From Syntrophus sp. (in: bacteria) (GTDB lineage: Bacteria > Desulfobacterota > Syntrophia > Syntrophales > UBA5619), in assembly GCA_013824905.1 (NCBI GenBank), contig PNOO01000005.1, positions 1 through 23,688 on the forward strand: a DNA stretch of 23,688 bases, read 5' to 3'. The notes under the pieces are model-generated. The model saw only the letters and a list, made by a program, of their open reading frames with translations. It was not told the DNA's origin and did no database searches. The translations under genes and the position numbers were made by a program. This document shows positions 16,950 through 23,688 of this stretch, in pieces (position 1 is the stretch's first letter; each line of letters begins with the position of its first letter).

Positions 16950-17615
16950 TCAGCTGTTAGGCGGTGCGACAAGGGCTACCGATACCCGTTCCTGGGGCGT
17001 CACAATACCGGCCGAAATGATCAGGGTAAAGGCTTCTTCCACCGACATGCTGACTTCTATGAGTTCATCCTGGGGAACCATGACAAAAACACCCGTAGTA
17101 GGTGTCAGGGCACAGGGGATATAAATTCCGATGCAGGGGCTCTTCTGGCCCAAACGTTCCTGTATTTCGCCATTTGGCGTACCGGTGATGAAACCAATGC
17201 TGTAAACCCCCCGACGGGGATATTCCACAATGACCACCTTCTTGAAACTTTGCGCCCTGTCCATAAAGAGACCGTCAGCGATCCGTTTGATGGCCTGATA
17301 GATGCTCCGGACAAAAGGAATTTTACTGACGATACGCTCCCCAAAAACGACAAGCCGATTCCCAAGATAACTCGTCGTCACGAGTCCGCAGATAAATATG
17401 AGCAATATCGTGATGATGATCCCCATCCCTGGGATGTGAAAATGAAGGAGGTTGTCCGGCTGGTAATCGAATGGGATGATTTGAAGCAGATTGTCCATCA
17501 TGCCGGTGATAAAAAAGAGGATATAGATCGTCAGTCCCGCCGGTATGACGACGGCCAGGCCCGTTAGAAAAATCCTCTTCAATTTTTTCTTAAACATTCC
17601 TTTATCACTCTTCAC
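16950..17615 (-). CDS. DUF502 family membrane protein
   Basis: Function unknown. A basic N-terminus (MFKKKLKRIF) is followed by two membrane helices (about 13-37 and 60-85). The remainder is a soluble region with the DUF502 signatures GERIVSKIPFVRSIYQAIKRI and VVIVEYPRRGVYSIGFITG, then GVFVMVPQDELIEVSMSVEEA. Length (221 aa) fits the family. The frame opens at a GTG (17615) with only a weak purine run upstream. An ATG six codons later is possible, but its GGA is too close to work well. A weak promoter (TTGAAT, 17 bases, TATTAA) ends about 25 bases upstream. It sits between ahcY and panD on one strand with gaps of 80 and 131 bases, so co-transcription is uncertain. Confidence 0.85.
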   Translation of the reverse strand: MKSDKGMFKKKLKRIFLTGLAVVIPAGLTIYILFFITGMMDNLLQIIPFDYQPDNLLHFHIPGMGIIITILLIFICGLVTTSYLGNRLVVFGERIVSKIPFVRSIYQAIKRIADGLFMDRAQSFKKVVIVEYPRRGVYSIGFITGTPNGEIQERLGQKSPCIGIYIPCALTPTTGVFVMVPQDELIEVSMSVEEAFTLIISAGIVTPQERVSVALVAPPNS

Positions 17616-17746
17616 GTTTCTTTAATCCTCTATTTAATAACAGAAGGAAAGTCTATATTCAAACCTTATTTAACGAACGCGGGCAGGATGATCAAACCCT
17701 GCCACGCTTGTTTTCACAAGGAACTTCCGCTCACAGGCAGAGCATT

Positions 17747-18106
17747 TCAGCTATCCTGATGTTTGATCCGGTTTTGTTCATCGAGAAGGACGCACTTTGG
17801 CAACCAACCTGAAATCTCGTCATCATCGATCATGACATAACTGGCGATAATGATCAGGTCCCCTCGGGATGCTTTTCTTGCTGCGGCTCCATTGAGACAG
17901 ATGGTCCCTGAATCTCTTCCCCCGGGGATGACATAGGTGGAGAATCTCTCCCCATTTGATATGTTGTAGATCGCCACTTTCTCATAGGGTAAAAGGTCTG
18001 CCGCCTCCATCAGATGCTCGTCTATGGAAATACTACCCTCGTAATGGAGATCCGCATCGGTGACAATTGCCCGGTGAAGCTTTGATTTAAGCATAAACCT
18101 TTGCAT
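17747..18106 (-). CDS. panD: Aspartate 1-decarboxylase proenzyme
   Basis: Makes beta-alanine from aspartate, which PanC joins to pantoate. The proenzyme cuts itself between Gly24 and Ser25 to form a pyruvoyl group, and the motif DLHYEGSI is present at the right place. Also seen: NISNGERFSTYVI (Y58 region), NGAAARKASRGDLIIIASY and DEQNRIK, as in E. coli PanD. Length 119 aa is usual. It starts 33 bases after the panC stop with AGGAGA about 10 bases upstream; an ATG at codon 5 lacks a good ribosome site. Probably co-transcribed with panC and subject to the same leader control. Confidence 0.95.
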   Translation of the reverse strand: MQRFMLKSKLHRAIVTDADLHYEGSISIDEHLMEAADLLPYEKVAIYNISNGERFSTYVIPGGRDSGTICLNGAAARKASRGDLIIIASYVMIDDDEISGWLPKCVLLDEQNRIKHQDS

Positions 18107-18139
18107 GAAAATCTTTCTCCTGTGTCTTAACCAATTTTT

Positions 18140-18997
18140 TCAGATATCAAGAGGTTCACCAAAGACGTGGTTGTCGATCAATCTTGTCTTCCCGACCCAT
18201 ACCGCAAGGGCAAGCACGGCGTTTCCCTCAATACGGGAAACATCCTTCATGGTCACCACATCACAGATCTGGGCATAATCGATTTTTACGTAAGGGTGAC
18301 CGGCAATAAACTCTCGCACCTCTTTCAGAATGATCTCAGTCTCCCTCTCACCCTTCTCGTAGACTCCTTTTGCCAAGAGGAGAGATCGACTGAGGCTGAG
18401 AGCGGATTCCCTCTCCTCTGACTTTAGGTACACATTCCGTGAACTCATCGCCAGGCCATCAGGTTCGCGGGTGGTCCGCATACCGATGACCTCGATATCC
18501 AAATTGAGATCCTGAACCATTCTTTTAATGGTGACATATTGTTGGAAATCCTTCCGACCAAAGATGGTTATATGGGGCTTCACGATATGAAAAAGCTTGG
18601 TGCAGACTGTGGTCACCCCACGGAAAAAGCGAGGGCGGGAAATCCCGCAGAGATTGCTGGTCACCCCCTCCACTTCTACATGGGTCTGGTACCCTTCCGG
18701 ATACATCTCCCGGTGCTCAGGAGAGAAGATCCAATCGACGCCAACCCCTTCCGCAAGCCTTTTGTCTCTTTCGAAATCCCGCGGATAATTCGCAAAATCC
18801 TCTGTGGGGGCGAACTGCATAGGGTTGACATAGATGCTCACGACAAGGTCATCGCCTTGATTCCGTCCGACCTTCATCAGATTCAGATGCCCTTCATGGA
18901 AATACCCCATCGTCGGAACGAGGACTATCTTACGCCCCTGGCACCTCTTCAATTCGGACAGCGCCTGCATTTCTTTAACTGATTGAATAATCTCCAA
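18140..18997 (-). CDS. panC: Pantothenate synthetase (pantoate--beta-alanine ligase)
   Basis: Joins D-pantoate and beta-alanine using ATP, through a pantoyl-adenylate, to give vitamin B5 in the cytoplasm. It has the nucleotidyltransferase HxGH motif at 34-37 (PTMGYFHEGHLNLM), FGRKDFQQ, and the KMSKS-like segment AMSSRN. Length 285 aa is normal. The usual RPGHFRGV segment reads RPRFFRGV here, so the family's common His is Phe. The rest of the active site looks intact. AAGGGGG lies 5-6 bases before the ATG. panB is not in the window. The gene is preceded by a leader with an intrinsic terminator (see below). Confidence 0.95.
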   Translation of the reverse strand: MEIIQSVKEMQALSELKRCQGRKIVLVPTMGYFHEGHLNLMKVGRNQGDDLVVSIYVNPMQFAPTEDFANYPRDFERDKRLAEGVGVDWIFSPEHREMYPEGYQTHVEVEGVTSNLCGISRPRFFRGVTTVCTKLFHIVKPHITIFGRKDFQQYVTIKRMVQDLNLDIEVIGMRTTREPDGLAMSSRNVYLKSEERESALSLSRSLLLAKGVYEKGERETEIILKEVREFIAGHPYVKIDYAQICDVVTMKDVSRIEGNAVLALAVWVGKTRLIDNHVFGEPLDI

Positions 18998-19011
18998 ACA
19001 TTCCCCCTTTC

Positions 19012-19043
19012 AAAAAAAAAGCCCCGCGTCAAAGACGAGAGGC
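19012..19043 (-). terminator. Intrinsic terminator inside the panC leader
   Basis: On the minus strand a hairpin (19043-19021: 5-base stem with one G-U, a C/U mismatch, then a 4-base stem and a UUU loop) is followed by nine U (19020-19012). The U run ends 14 bases before the panC ATG. The G-U pair would be a C-A mismatch in the opposite RNA, so the minus strand is the active one. Position after a promoter and before the gene suggests attenuation. Confidence 0.8.
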
Positions 19044-19105
19044 GTTGTCCTGTATGATGAACTTAAATGTCCTTCCGTCCCAGTCCGTATAACGGATCCA
19101 AGCGT
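19034..19105 (-). ncRNA. Structured panC leader with candidate antiterminator
   Basis: The predicted 5' leader holds a perfect small hairpin (UCCGU-UAU-ACGGA, 19096-19084). After it comes GACGGAAGG (19079-19071), which can pair at 8 of 9 positions (one G-U, one A/C mismatch) with CCUCUCGUC (19042-19034), the 5' arm of the terminator. The two pairings exclude each other, the layout of an attenuator. GGAC recurs four times. A pan RNA motif upstream of pantothenate genes has been described in several phyla including Deltaproteobacteria, but I cannot show that this is one. Confidence 0.5.
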
Positions 19106-19110
19106 TTTTT

Positions 19111-19139
19111 TAAATACCAAATGCCTAACCGCTTGTCAA
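19111..19139 (-). promoter_or_regulatory. Probable panCD promoter
   Basis: Minus-strand TTGACA (19139-19134) and TATTTA (19116-19111) are separated by 17 bases. Transcription would start near 19104, giving a leader of about 105 bases before the panC ATG. Confidence 0.6.
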
Positions 19140-19469
19140 GGAATTTCTCCGTCTGAACTTCTCCATAACTTTAATTGGAAACAACTCCCCCCCAAAAATA
19201 CAGGGTGCTCGCCACCCCTTCTCGATGCAAGTACAATATCAAATGTATGCTTCAACGACCGAATGGATGCATTTCGTGTGATTCCGCCCGGTATACTCGA
19301 GAATGGAAATGATAATGGTATGCAGGAAGGCCTGAGTAGGGACAGATCAGACAATTCAATGTAAATGAAATCGATAAAAATGAAAATTGCTTATTTACTA
19401 TCCAATATCAACATATTATATGACGCCAACTAAACTGTGACCGGACAGCTGTGTGCCGGTGTAATACCT
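19140..19469. other. 330-base A+T-rich gap without recognised gene
   Basis: Between the panCD promoter and the HD-GYP stop. It contains a short hairpin GGGTG-N5-CACCC (19203-19217) followed on the minus strand by a broken U run (19200-19194), which may be a weak terminator for the signalling operon. A 72-codon minus frame (19136-19354) runs through the panC promoter and looks like nothing known. I see no RNA gene or repeat. Confidence 0.4.
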
Positions 19470-20660
19470 TTACGGAGCAGAGAGTTCCTGGATGATGGCT
19501 TCCAGCATGGAGGAGATAACCGATAGGTCCGAATCGCGGTCAAGGTAGGGTAAAATATCCGGTTCCGGCAGCTCACCCTTGATTTCCTTTTCCAGAACTT
19601 TGCAGAATACCAGCATGATTTTGTTATCGAACTGACTTTCCAGACATTTTTTTAATTCTGTAATCGCAGTCTGTACGTCCATCTTTTTCCGGTATGGCCT
19701 CTGGGAGGTCATCGCATCGAACGAATCGGCAAGCGAGAGAATCCTGACCCCGTCGCTCAGGGATTCCTGTGCAAGCGCCTCCGGATATCCGCATCCGTCG
19801 AGACGTTCGTGATGGTGCCAGACCATATCCTGTACATTCTGCCATGGGAATTTTATTTTCGATGTGATGTTGTGAGAGGTTGTTGAATGTTTCCTGATTT
19901 CTGCACGTTCCTCTGGTGTAAAGGGCGTTACCTTGTTCAACAAATCGTTGCTGATGGCTAATTTTCCGACGTCGTGCAGATATCCGGCAACGTACATGCC
20001 TTCGATATCGTGCTCGTTCCATCCGAGTTCCCGTGCAATGGCGGTTGAATATTTTGCGACCCGATAGGAGTGGTTTTGTGTATATGCGTCTTTTGCATCA
20101 ATCGCCGCGGCAAAGGCCTGAAGCGTACCGTGATAGATGTGCCGCATCTCCTCGTAGAGTCTCCGGTTTTCTTCGAGCTTGTCGGAAAGGTCCATGAAAA
20201 GAGAGTGGTTGTTCAGTGCGATCGCGATCTGGTGCGCGATCACATTGAGCAATTCAAGGTCTTCCTGTGTATAAGGGCTGCCTGTCAACTTGCCGCTCAG
20301 AAGCAGAACGCCTATGAACTCATCCCTTACCCACAGCGGAGCCAGTATCTTCACCCCGGCAATGGCCAAAACTGGGCTGTCTCCGATGAGGAACGGCTCG
20401 TTTTTACCGAGCGACATCAGTTTTTCCGGATCGACACGGTCCAGGTCAGCCGGGGGAAAACCTTTTTGTGTCACAGTAATCAGTCTGTCTGCCGATTTGT
20501 CATAAGAGAGTATTGCACCTCTATTCGCCAGAAACGTGCCGGTGATGACATAAAACACCGACTGTATCTTTTCATGAAAAACACTTTCAGATGTTATCGC
20601 CTGCCCCAAATCAGCCAGGGCGGATATGTTATAGAGTGCCTTTTTTAATTCTGCGCTCAT
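19470..20660 (-). CDS. GAF-HD-GYP protein, predicted cyclic-di-GMP phosphodiesterase
   Basis: Predicted to break down cyclic-di-GMP in the cytoplasm in response to a GAF-sensed or partner signal. A GAF-like domain covers about residues 15-152, a short helical linker 155-178, and an HD-GYP domain about 180-355. The full active-site set is there: H197, the HDxGK motif at 229-233, HHE at 283-285 and DGxGYP at 288-293. The open frame extends upstream to 20912, but those 84 residues only mirror the STAS gene in another frame. The ATG at 20660 overlaps the STAS stop (ATGA) and gives 396 aa, so I chose it. No receiver domain or membrane helix is seen. The last 30 residues are an extra helical tail. 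Confidence 0.92.
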   Translation of the reverse strand: MSAELKKALYNISALADLGQAITSESVFHEKIQSVFYVITGTFLANRGAILSYDKSADRLITVTQKGFPPADLDRVDPEKLMSLGKNEPFLIGDSPVLAIAGVKILAPLWVRDEFIGVLLLSGKLTGSPYTQEDLELLNVIAHQIAIALNNHSLFMDLSDKLEENRRLYEEMRHIYHGTLQAFAAAIDAKDAYTQNHSYRVAKYSTAIARELGWNEHDIEGMYVAGYLHDVGKLAISNDLLNKVTPFTPEERAEIRKHSTTSHNITSKIKFPWQNVQDMVWHHHERLDGCGYPEALAQESLSDGVRILSLADSFDAMTSQRPYRKKMDVQTAITELKKCLESQFDNKIMLVFCKVLEKEIKGELPEPDILPYLDRDSDLSVISSMLEAIIQELSAP

Positions 20661-21019
20661 ACTTTTCCGACTTTTAGGTATTGTAGAGCATCGCTTTCGA
20701 CAGGGAAAACTACCATGTATTGTATAAGGCCCAGCATCTCGAAGGTGTCTTGGAGGAACTTGGACATATTCGTACAGCAAATCGTTCCCTTGATGTTCTT
20801 CAGATCTTCGATGATCTGAAGAAGTAGCGATATACCGATGGAATTGATCAGGTCTGTTTCGCTGAAATTGACGACGATTTTCGTTATCCCCTTGCCGATG
20901 TAAATGCCGCATTCCTTGACAAGACTTTCACCCGAGAGGTTGTTTAGGTATCCCTTGGGGTAGATAACCGCAGCGTCTCCAACGAGCCTCGACGTGACGC
21001 TGAATTGAACCGTTTTCAT
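20657..21019 (-). CDS. STAS-domain protein, anti-sigma factor antagonist-like
   Basis: Small cytoplasmic STAS protein of the SpoIIAA/RsbV type. In partner switching such a protein binds an RsbW-like kinase/anti-sigma factor when unphosphorylated and is released when its serine is phosphorylated. The 120 residues show the beta-strand VVNFSETDLINSIGISLLLQII; S60, in INSIGIS, is at the phosphorylated position (the usual motif is D-S-x-G). It is coupled by ATGA overlaps to the ATPase-kinase gene upstream and the HD-GYP gene downstream, so its partners are probably those two products. No sigma factor gene lies in the window, so the output may be the HD-GYP enzyme rather than transcription. Confidence 0.88.
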   Translation of the reverse strand: MKTVQFSVTSRLVGDAAVIYPKGYLNNLSGESLVKECGIYIGKGITKIVVNFSETDLINSIGISLLLQIIEDLKNIKGTICCTNMSKFLQDTFEMLGLIQYMVVFPVESDALQYLKVGKV

Positions 21020-22671
21020 GGATGCACCTCTTTGTTTTTGATCTCTTTTGTTAGGATCACTCTTGTTCGGTCGTTTATTCTCTCGACCTTCACACTGTCC
21101 ATAATCGCGTAAACAAGCTTAAAGCCCCAGCCTCGCTTCATACCCATCCGCAGCTTTTCCTCCACGGAGTGTTCTGTGAGCGAATCGAGCGAGAAAGGCC
21201 TGCCGGAGTTCTCGATGATAATCTCAAGCCTATTCGGCCTGGCGATGAATTTAAGGAAAACCTTTTTTTCGTAACTCCCACTGTGCTCCATGGCATTGAT
21301 ACAGATCTCAATCAACGCCAACTGTAAATAATTGAGGAACTCGGACTCCAGATTCATGTTGATGCCGATCTGTTCGACGGCTTTTGCAACCACGAGTTCC
21401 GCGTTGGAACTCATCGGGATCACCAGCTCAAAGCAAGATGCTTCGCTTTCCGAAAGATATTTCGATTCTATCTTTTCCCTCACATCGCTGGGCTTTCTGC
21501 TTTCGATCTCCCTCATATAAAGAGCGCGTATGAAATCCTGGAACACCGCGTTCTTGTCCCGGATGATCCCGGAGGCCTCCATTGCGTCGAGTATAGCCCC
21601 TGTTTCTGTCTCGCACAATCCAGACACTATGGAGAGCCTGCCGCGGTCTTCCATTCCCTCGTTTTCAATGGCGTGCATAATGAGCTTGACCATTGCCTTT
21701 CTTTTTGTCGGGCTCTGAACATAACGTCTGAATACGGAAGACCAATAAAATGCGGTTTCACCTTCGGACACTTCAAAACCATAACACTCGACAAGGTCCT
21801 TTTCCGTAAGCTCCTTTTTCTGCATTTTTGAGGCGGCTTTTGCGAGGTTCCTGATGTAAAGAGGGTTTCCCCTCAATATGGTCAAGAATGTCAGCCGCAC
21901 ATCCGGCGCACAGGTTATCTTCAGAGTGGCAAGGTGGGTTTTGAAAAGCGCAGCGGCCAGATCTTCCGGAAGCGGACCTAGCCGCATCTGCTCCGTCATC
22001 CCGAGGAGGGAATGGTCTGTGAAAATAGCCCCAAGCGCTCCTGCCGAGCCGGTAATCACGTGAGGACAGAGGCGGTTTTGCATCGACTCCCCGAAGAGGC
22101 TGATCAGACCATGCGCATCGTCGAGGCTCGATTCGTAGAGGTGTTCCGCCGCATCAAAGTCGTCCAGCATTACGACAACCGGCTTCCCGCTTTTTTGAGC
22201 GGCGACGACCGGGGCTGATATCGCAGCGACGAGCTGCCAGTAAAAATCATTTTTGCTTACATGTGCCTGAAAGTTATCAATGCAGTCGATCAGCCAGCAC
22301 AGTCCGAGCGAAGAGATCACCGGCATCAGGCGTTGAAGCGGCACAGCCACATTGTCCGCGATCGAAGAATCTTTTGTGACGAAGGAGATATATTGCCTGA
22401 CAAATCGGGTGAAATAGTCCTTTGCGAAATAGCTCCCCTTCTGGTTCGCCGTCTTAAAGGAGTAGTAAAACGGTACGACATTATCTTCCCAGAAGAGTGC
22501 GCGGTGTAGTTGCTTGAGGAGTTCCGTCTTGCCCATCCCTCTGGCGCCTTCCAGGAACACATTCCCCCCCAAAGCTTTTCCCTTCAATTCGGGCAGGCTT
22601 TTCAAATAACTGAGCTCGGCTTCTCTGTTCAGAAAATTTTCTGCGGAAATGGCATTGGACGGCACCGGCAA
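21016..22671 (-). CDS. P-loop NTPase fused to RsbW-like serine kinase (HATPase_c) domain
   Basis: A 551-residue two-part protein. The N-terminal part is an AAA/STAND-like NTPase: Walker A GARGMGKT (42-49), Walker B VVVMLDDFD (165-173), a TGSA sensor-like motif (207-210), GNPLYIRNLA near 268-277, and then a helical/winged-helix region to about 395. The C-terminal part (about 410-545) is a GHKL ATPase of the anti-sigma kinase type: N-box LIEICINAMEHSG (E455, N459), G1 ENSGRPF (487-493) and G2 RGWGFKLVYAIMD (513-525). The G1 box has Asn488 where Asp is usual. The start is TTG at 22671, preceded by AAGGGGTGAGAG. It begins a three-gene operon. Likely role: a nucleotide-driven sensor that phosphorylates or sequesters the STAS protein. 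Function is inferred from domains only. Confidence 0.85.
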   Translation of the reverse strand: MPVPSNAISAENFLNREAELSYLKSLPELKGKALGGNVFLEGARGMGKTELLKQLHRALFWEDNVVPFYYSFKTANQKGSYFAKDYFTRFVRQYISFVTKDSSIADNVAVPLQRLMPVISSLGLCWLIDCIDNFQAHVSKNDFYWQLVAAISAPVVAAQKSGKPVVVMLDDFDAAEHLYESSLDDAHGLISLFGESMQNRLCPHVITGSAGALGAIFTDHSLLGMTEQMRLGPLPEDLAAALFKTHLATLKITCAPDVRLTFLTILRGNPLYIRNLAKAASKMQKKELTEKDLVECYGFEVSEGETAFYWSSVFRRYVQSPTKRKAMVKLIMHAIENEGMEDRGRLSIVSGLCETETGAILDAMEASGIIRDKNAVFQDFIRALYMREIESRKPSDVREKIESKYLSESEASCFELVIPMSSNAELVVAKAVEQIGINMNLESEFLNYLQLALIEICINAMEHSGSYEKKVFLKFIARPNRLEIIIENSGRPFSLDSLTEHSVEEKLRMGMKRGWGFKLVYAIMDSVKVERINDRTRVILTKEIKNKEVHP

Positions 22672-22744
22672 CTCTCACCCCTTTTTAAAAATGCTAACAC
22701 CTTTTGGCAGGTTTAATGGATAAAACTCGCTTTTCGGCTGGGAG

Positions 22745-22773
22745 ACTCTAATGGAAAGCGTGCTATGTGTCAA
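22745..22773 (-). promoter_or_regulatory. Probable promoter of the ATPase-STAS-HD-GYP operon
   Basis: Minus-strand TTGACA (22773-22768) and TAGAGT (22750-22745) with a 17-base spacer. Transcription would start about 65 bases before the TTG start codon at 22671. Confidence 0.6.
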
Positions 22774-22843
22774 GAAGAATGGAGGGATTTATCGCGACTG
22801 TTCCTACCTTAAAAATAGCGCAAACCAGCCAGGGAAAAAAATA

Positions 22844-22872
22844 TTTACACCTTAGAATTTATGCGGTAGTAT
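22844..22872 (+). promoter_or_regulatory. Probable promoter of the zinc-ribbon gene
   Basis: TTTACA (22844-22849), a 17-base spacer and TAGTAT (22867-22872). It is back to back with the minus-strand promoter 70 bases away and would give a leader of about 135 bases. Confidence 0.55.
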
Positions 22873-22894
22873 ATTTTTATCGAAGGATTTTTTC

Positions 22895-22919
22895 ACCCCC
22901 TGGCAGTTCAGGGGGTTTT
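22895..22919 (+). terminator. Hairpin with short U run in the leader of the zinc-ribbon gene
   Basis: ACCCCCTG and CAGGGGGT (22895-22902 and 22909-22916) pair perfectly around a 6-base loop, and the stem ends in TTTT (22916-22919). Since it lies about 20 bases after the predicted transcription start and 95 before the gene, it may attenuate transcription. The U run is short, so it may simply be a stable leader hairpin. Confidence 0.45.
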
Positions 22920-23014
22920 GAATTCCGGCGCCATCAGCCCGATAAACTGAAACGCTGATCGCAAGTGTTTCGTAATATCTTGTTAATAAAGGAATTTATA
23001 ACGGGAGGGACGAC

Positions 23015-23683
23015 ATGAGCACCATCAATCTGGCGGATGCGAAGGTATCGTATGAGGGCCAAAATCTTCCCGCCATAAACTTGCTCAGCAAATTGCAGAC
23101 ACAGCTCCAGGAGGTTGCATGCCGTTTGGCGACGATTTCTTCCACGCTGGGTGATCTACAAGCGGCGCTGCTCAATTCCGAAACGATTGAAGTGAAGCTG
23201 ACGCTTTCCCGTGAGGATTTGGGCAGATTACGATCTCTGGGGGGTATTGATGACGGCGAGCGGGTACGCAAAGCCGTTATGACTTTGATTCACCCTGAAG
23301 AGGCGGAACTTTCCCCAGTTCCGGTTGAATCCCGGCCTGCCGGGACGCCTGATGAATCCGAACCCGCTGCATCGCCGGTTTATGAATTCCGACCAGTGAC
23401 CACGAAAGCCGTGGAACCGACCCACTCTCATCACCCACAGCCGATGGCAGCAGAACCTCAGATTAAAAAGAGATCAACCACCAACTGCCCCACGTGCCAA
23501 TCCCCGATTGATCTGCCGGAGATGTCAAACGCCCCGTGGTCGGTAGAGATCCAATGCAGAAACTGCGGAGCCAAAAGTCTGGTGAAATCCAAAATCATGA
23601 GCTCTGGCAAAACCGACAAGGCCGACTTTGCCCCCCCCGATGAAGCGGGTTACCGAAAACTGTTTGATACGCTATCCAGATAG
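23015..23683 (+). CDS. Unrecognised protein with C-terminal zinc ribbon
   Basis: I do not recognise this 222-residue protein. Residues 20-60 are amphipathic and probably helical or coiled coil (LLSKLQTQLQEV...). Residues 58-93 (IEVKLTLSREDLGRL to VMTLIHP) look like a small compact unit of strand and helices. A Pro/Glu/Ser-rich linker runs about 94-150. A four-cysteine zinc ribbon follows: CPTC (158-161) and CRNC (181-184), then a charged tail. There is no signal peptide or membrane helix, so it is cytoplasmic. GGGAGGG lies about 6 bases before the ATG. It is divergent from the NTPase-kinase operon, so the pair may share control. The N-terminal helices and ribbon would suit a protein- or nucleic-acid-binding adaptor, but that is a guess. 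Confidence 0.75.
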   Translation: MSTINLADAKVSYEGQNLPAINLLSKLQTQLQEVACRLATISSTLGDLQAALLNSETIEVKLTLSREDLGRLRSLGGIDDGERVRKAVMTLIHPEEAELSPVPVESRPAGTPDESEPAASPVYEFRPVTTKAVEPTHSHHPQPMAAEPQIKKRSTTNCPTCQSPIDLPEMSNAPWSVEIQCRNCGAKSLVKSKIMSSGKTDKADFAPPDEAGYRKLFDTLSR

Positions 23684-23688
23684 GGGGC

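Noticed and set aside
17680..17725. Inverted repeat GGCAGG...CCTGCC and a GAAA-loop hairpin after panD as terminators
   Set aside because: Neither is followed by a U run on the minus strand, so termination is not supported.
19136..19354. 72-codon minus-strand frame between panC and the HD-GYP gene
   Set aside because: No recognisable motif, no good ribosome site, and it overlaps the panC promoter.
20661..20912. N-terminal 84-residue extension of the HD-GYP frame
   Set aside because: It lies wholly inside the STAS gene in another frame and has the composition of a shadow reading; the ATG at 20660 forms an ATGA overlap.
22920..23014. Possible cyclic-di-GMP riboswitch upstream of the zinc-ribbon gene
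   Set aside because: An ATCAGC/GCTGAT stem is present, but the conserved GEMM core elements are not visible.

Overview
The window (about 52% G+C by eye, dense, many 4-base ATGA start/stop overlaps) is ordinary bacterial chromosome from a Gram-negative with a lipopolysaccharide outer membrane. Evidence is a lipid A aminoarabinose (Arn) operon and lptF/lptG. The mix of lptFG, a split arnA, ahcY, a DUF502 protein, panCD and partner-switching/HD-GYP signalling genes resembles Desulfobacterota (the former Deltaproteobacteria, for example Syntrophales-like anaerobes). That placement is inference from gene content only. I saw no rRNA, tRNA, CRISPR array, insertion sequence or phage gene.

Region 1 (1-5819, minus strand): a putative import operon. 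Transcription order is a periplasmic binding protein, a strong hairpin/U-tract terminator, an ABC ATPase, a fused double permease, a GntR/UTRA repressor and a transaldolase-like enzyme cut by the window edge. The transporter looks like the putative 2-aminoethylphosphonate type (PhnS2-T2-U2), which is also related to the AfuABC sugar-phosphate importer. The transaldolase neighbour makes a phosphorylated (or otherwise anionic) sugar a serious alternative substrate.

Region 2 (6189-12892, minus strand): an arn operon in the order arnT, arnB, arnC, arnA formyltransferase, arnA decarboxylase, arnD. ArnA, one bifunctional protein in enterobacteria, is here two translationally coupled genes. arnE/arnF and ugd are not in the window. 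Together the genes make undecaprenyl-phosphate-L-Ara4N and transfer L-Ara4N to lipid A.

Region 3 (about 13185-15376, plus strand): lptF and lptG, the LPS export permeases, divergent from arn. Then come ahcY, a DUF502 membrane protein, panD and panC, all on the minus strand. panC is preceded by a promoter and a structured leader. The leader ends in an intrinsic terminator 14 bases before the start codon and has a plausible competing antiterminator, so panCD expression is probably controlled by attenuation or a riboswitch-like RNA.

Region 4 (19470-22671, minus strand): three genes joined by ATGA overlaps. They encode a P-loop NTPase fused to an RsbW-like kinase/ATPase domain, a STAS protein with a phosphorylatable serine, and a GAF-HD-GYP c-di-GMP phosphodiesterase. 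This looks like a partner-switching module wired to cyclic-di-GMP and is the best candidate here for a little-described system. Divergent from it (23015-23683, plus strand) is an unrecognised zinc-ribbon protein with its own promoter and leader hairpin.
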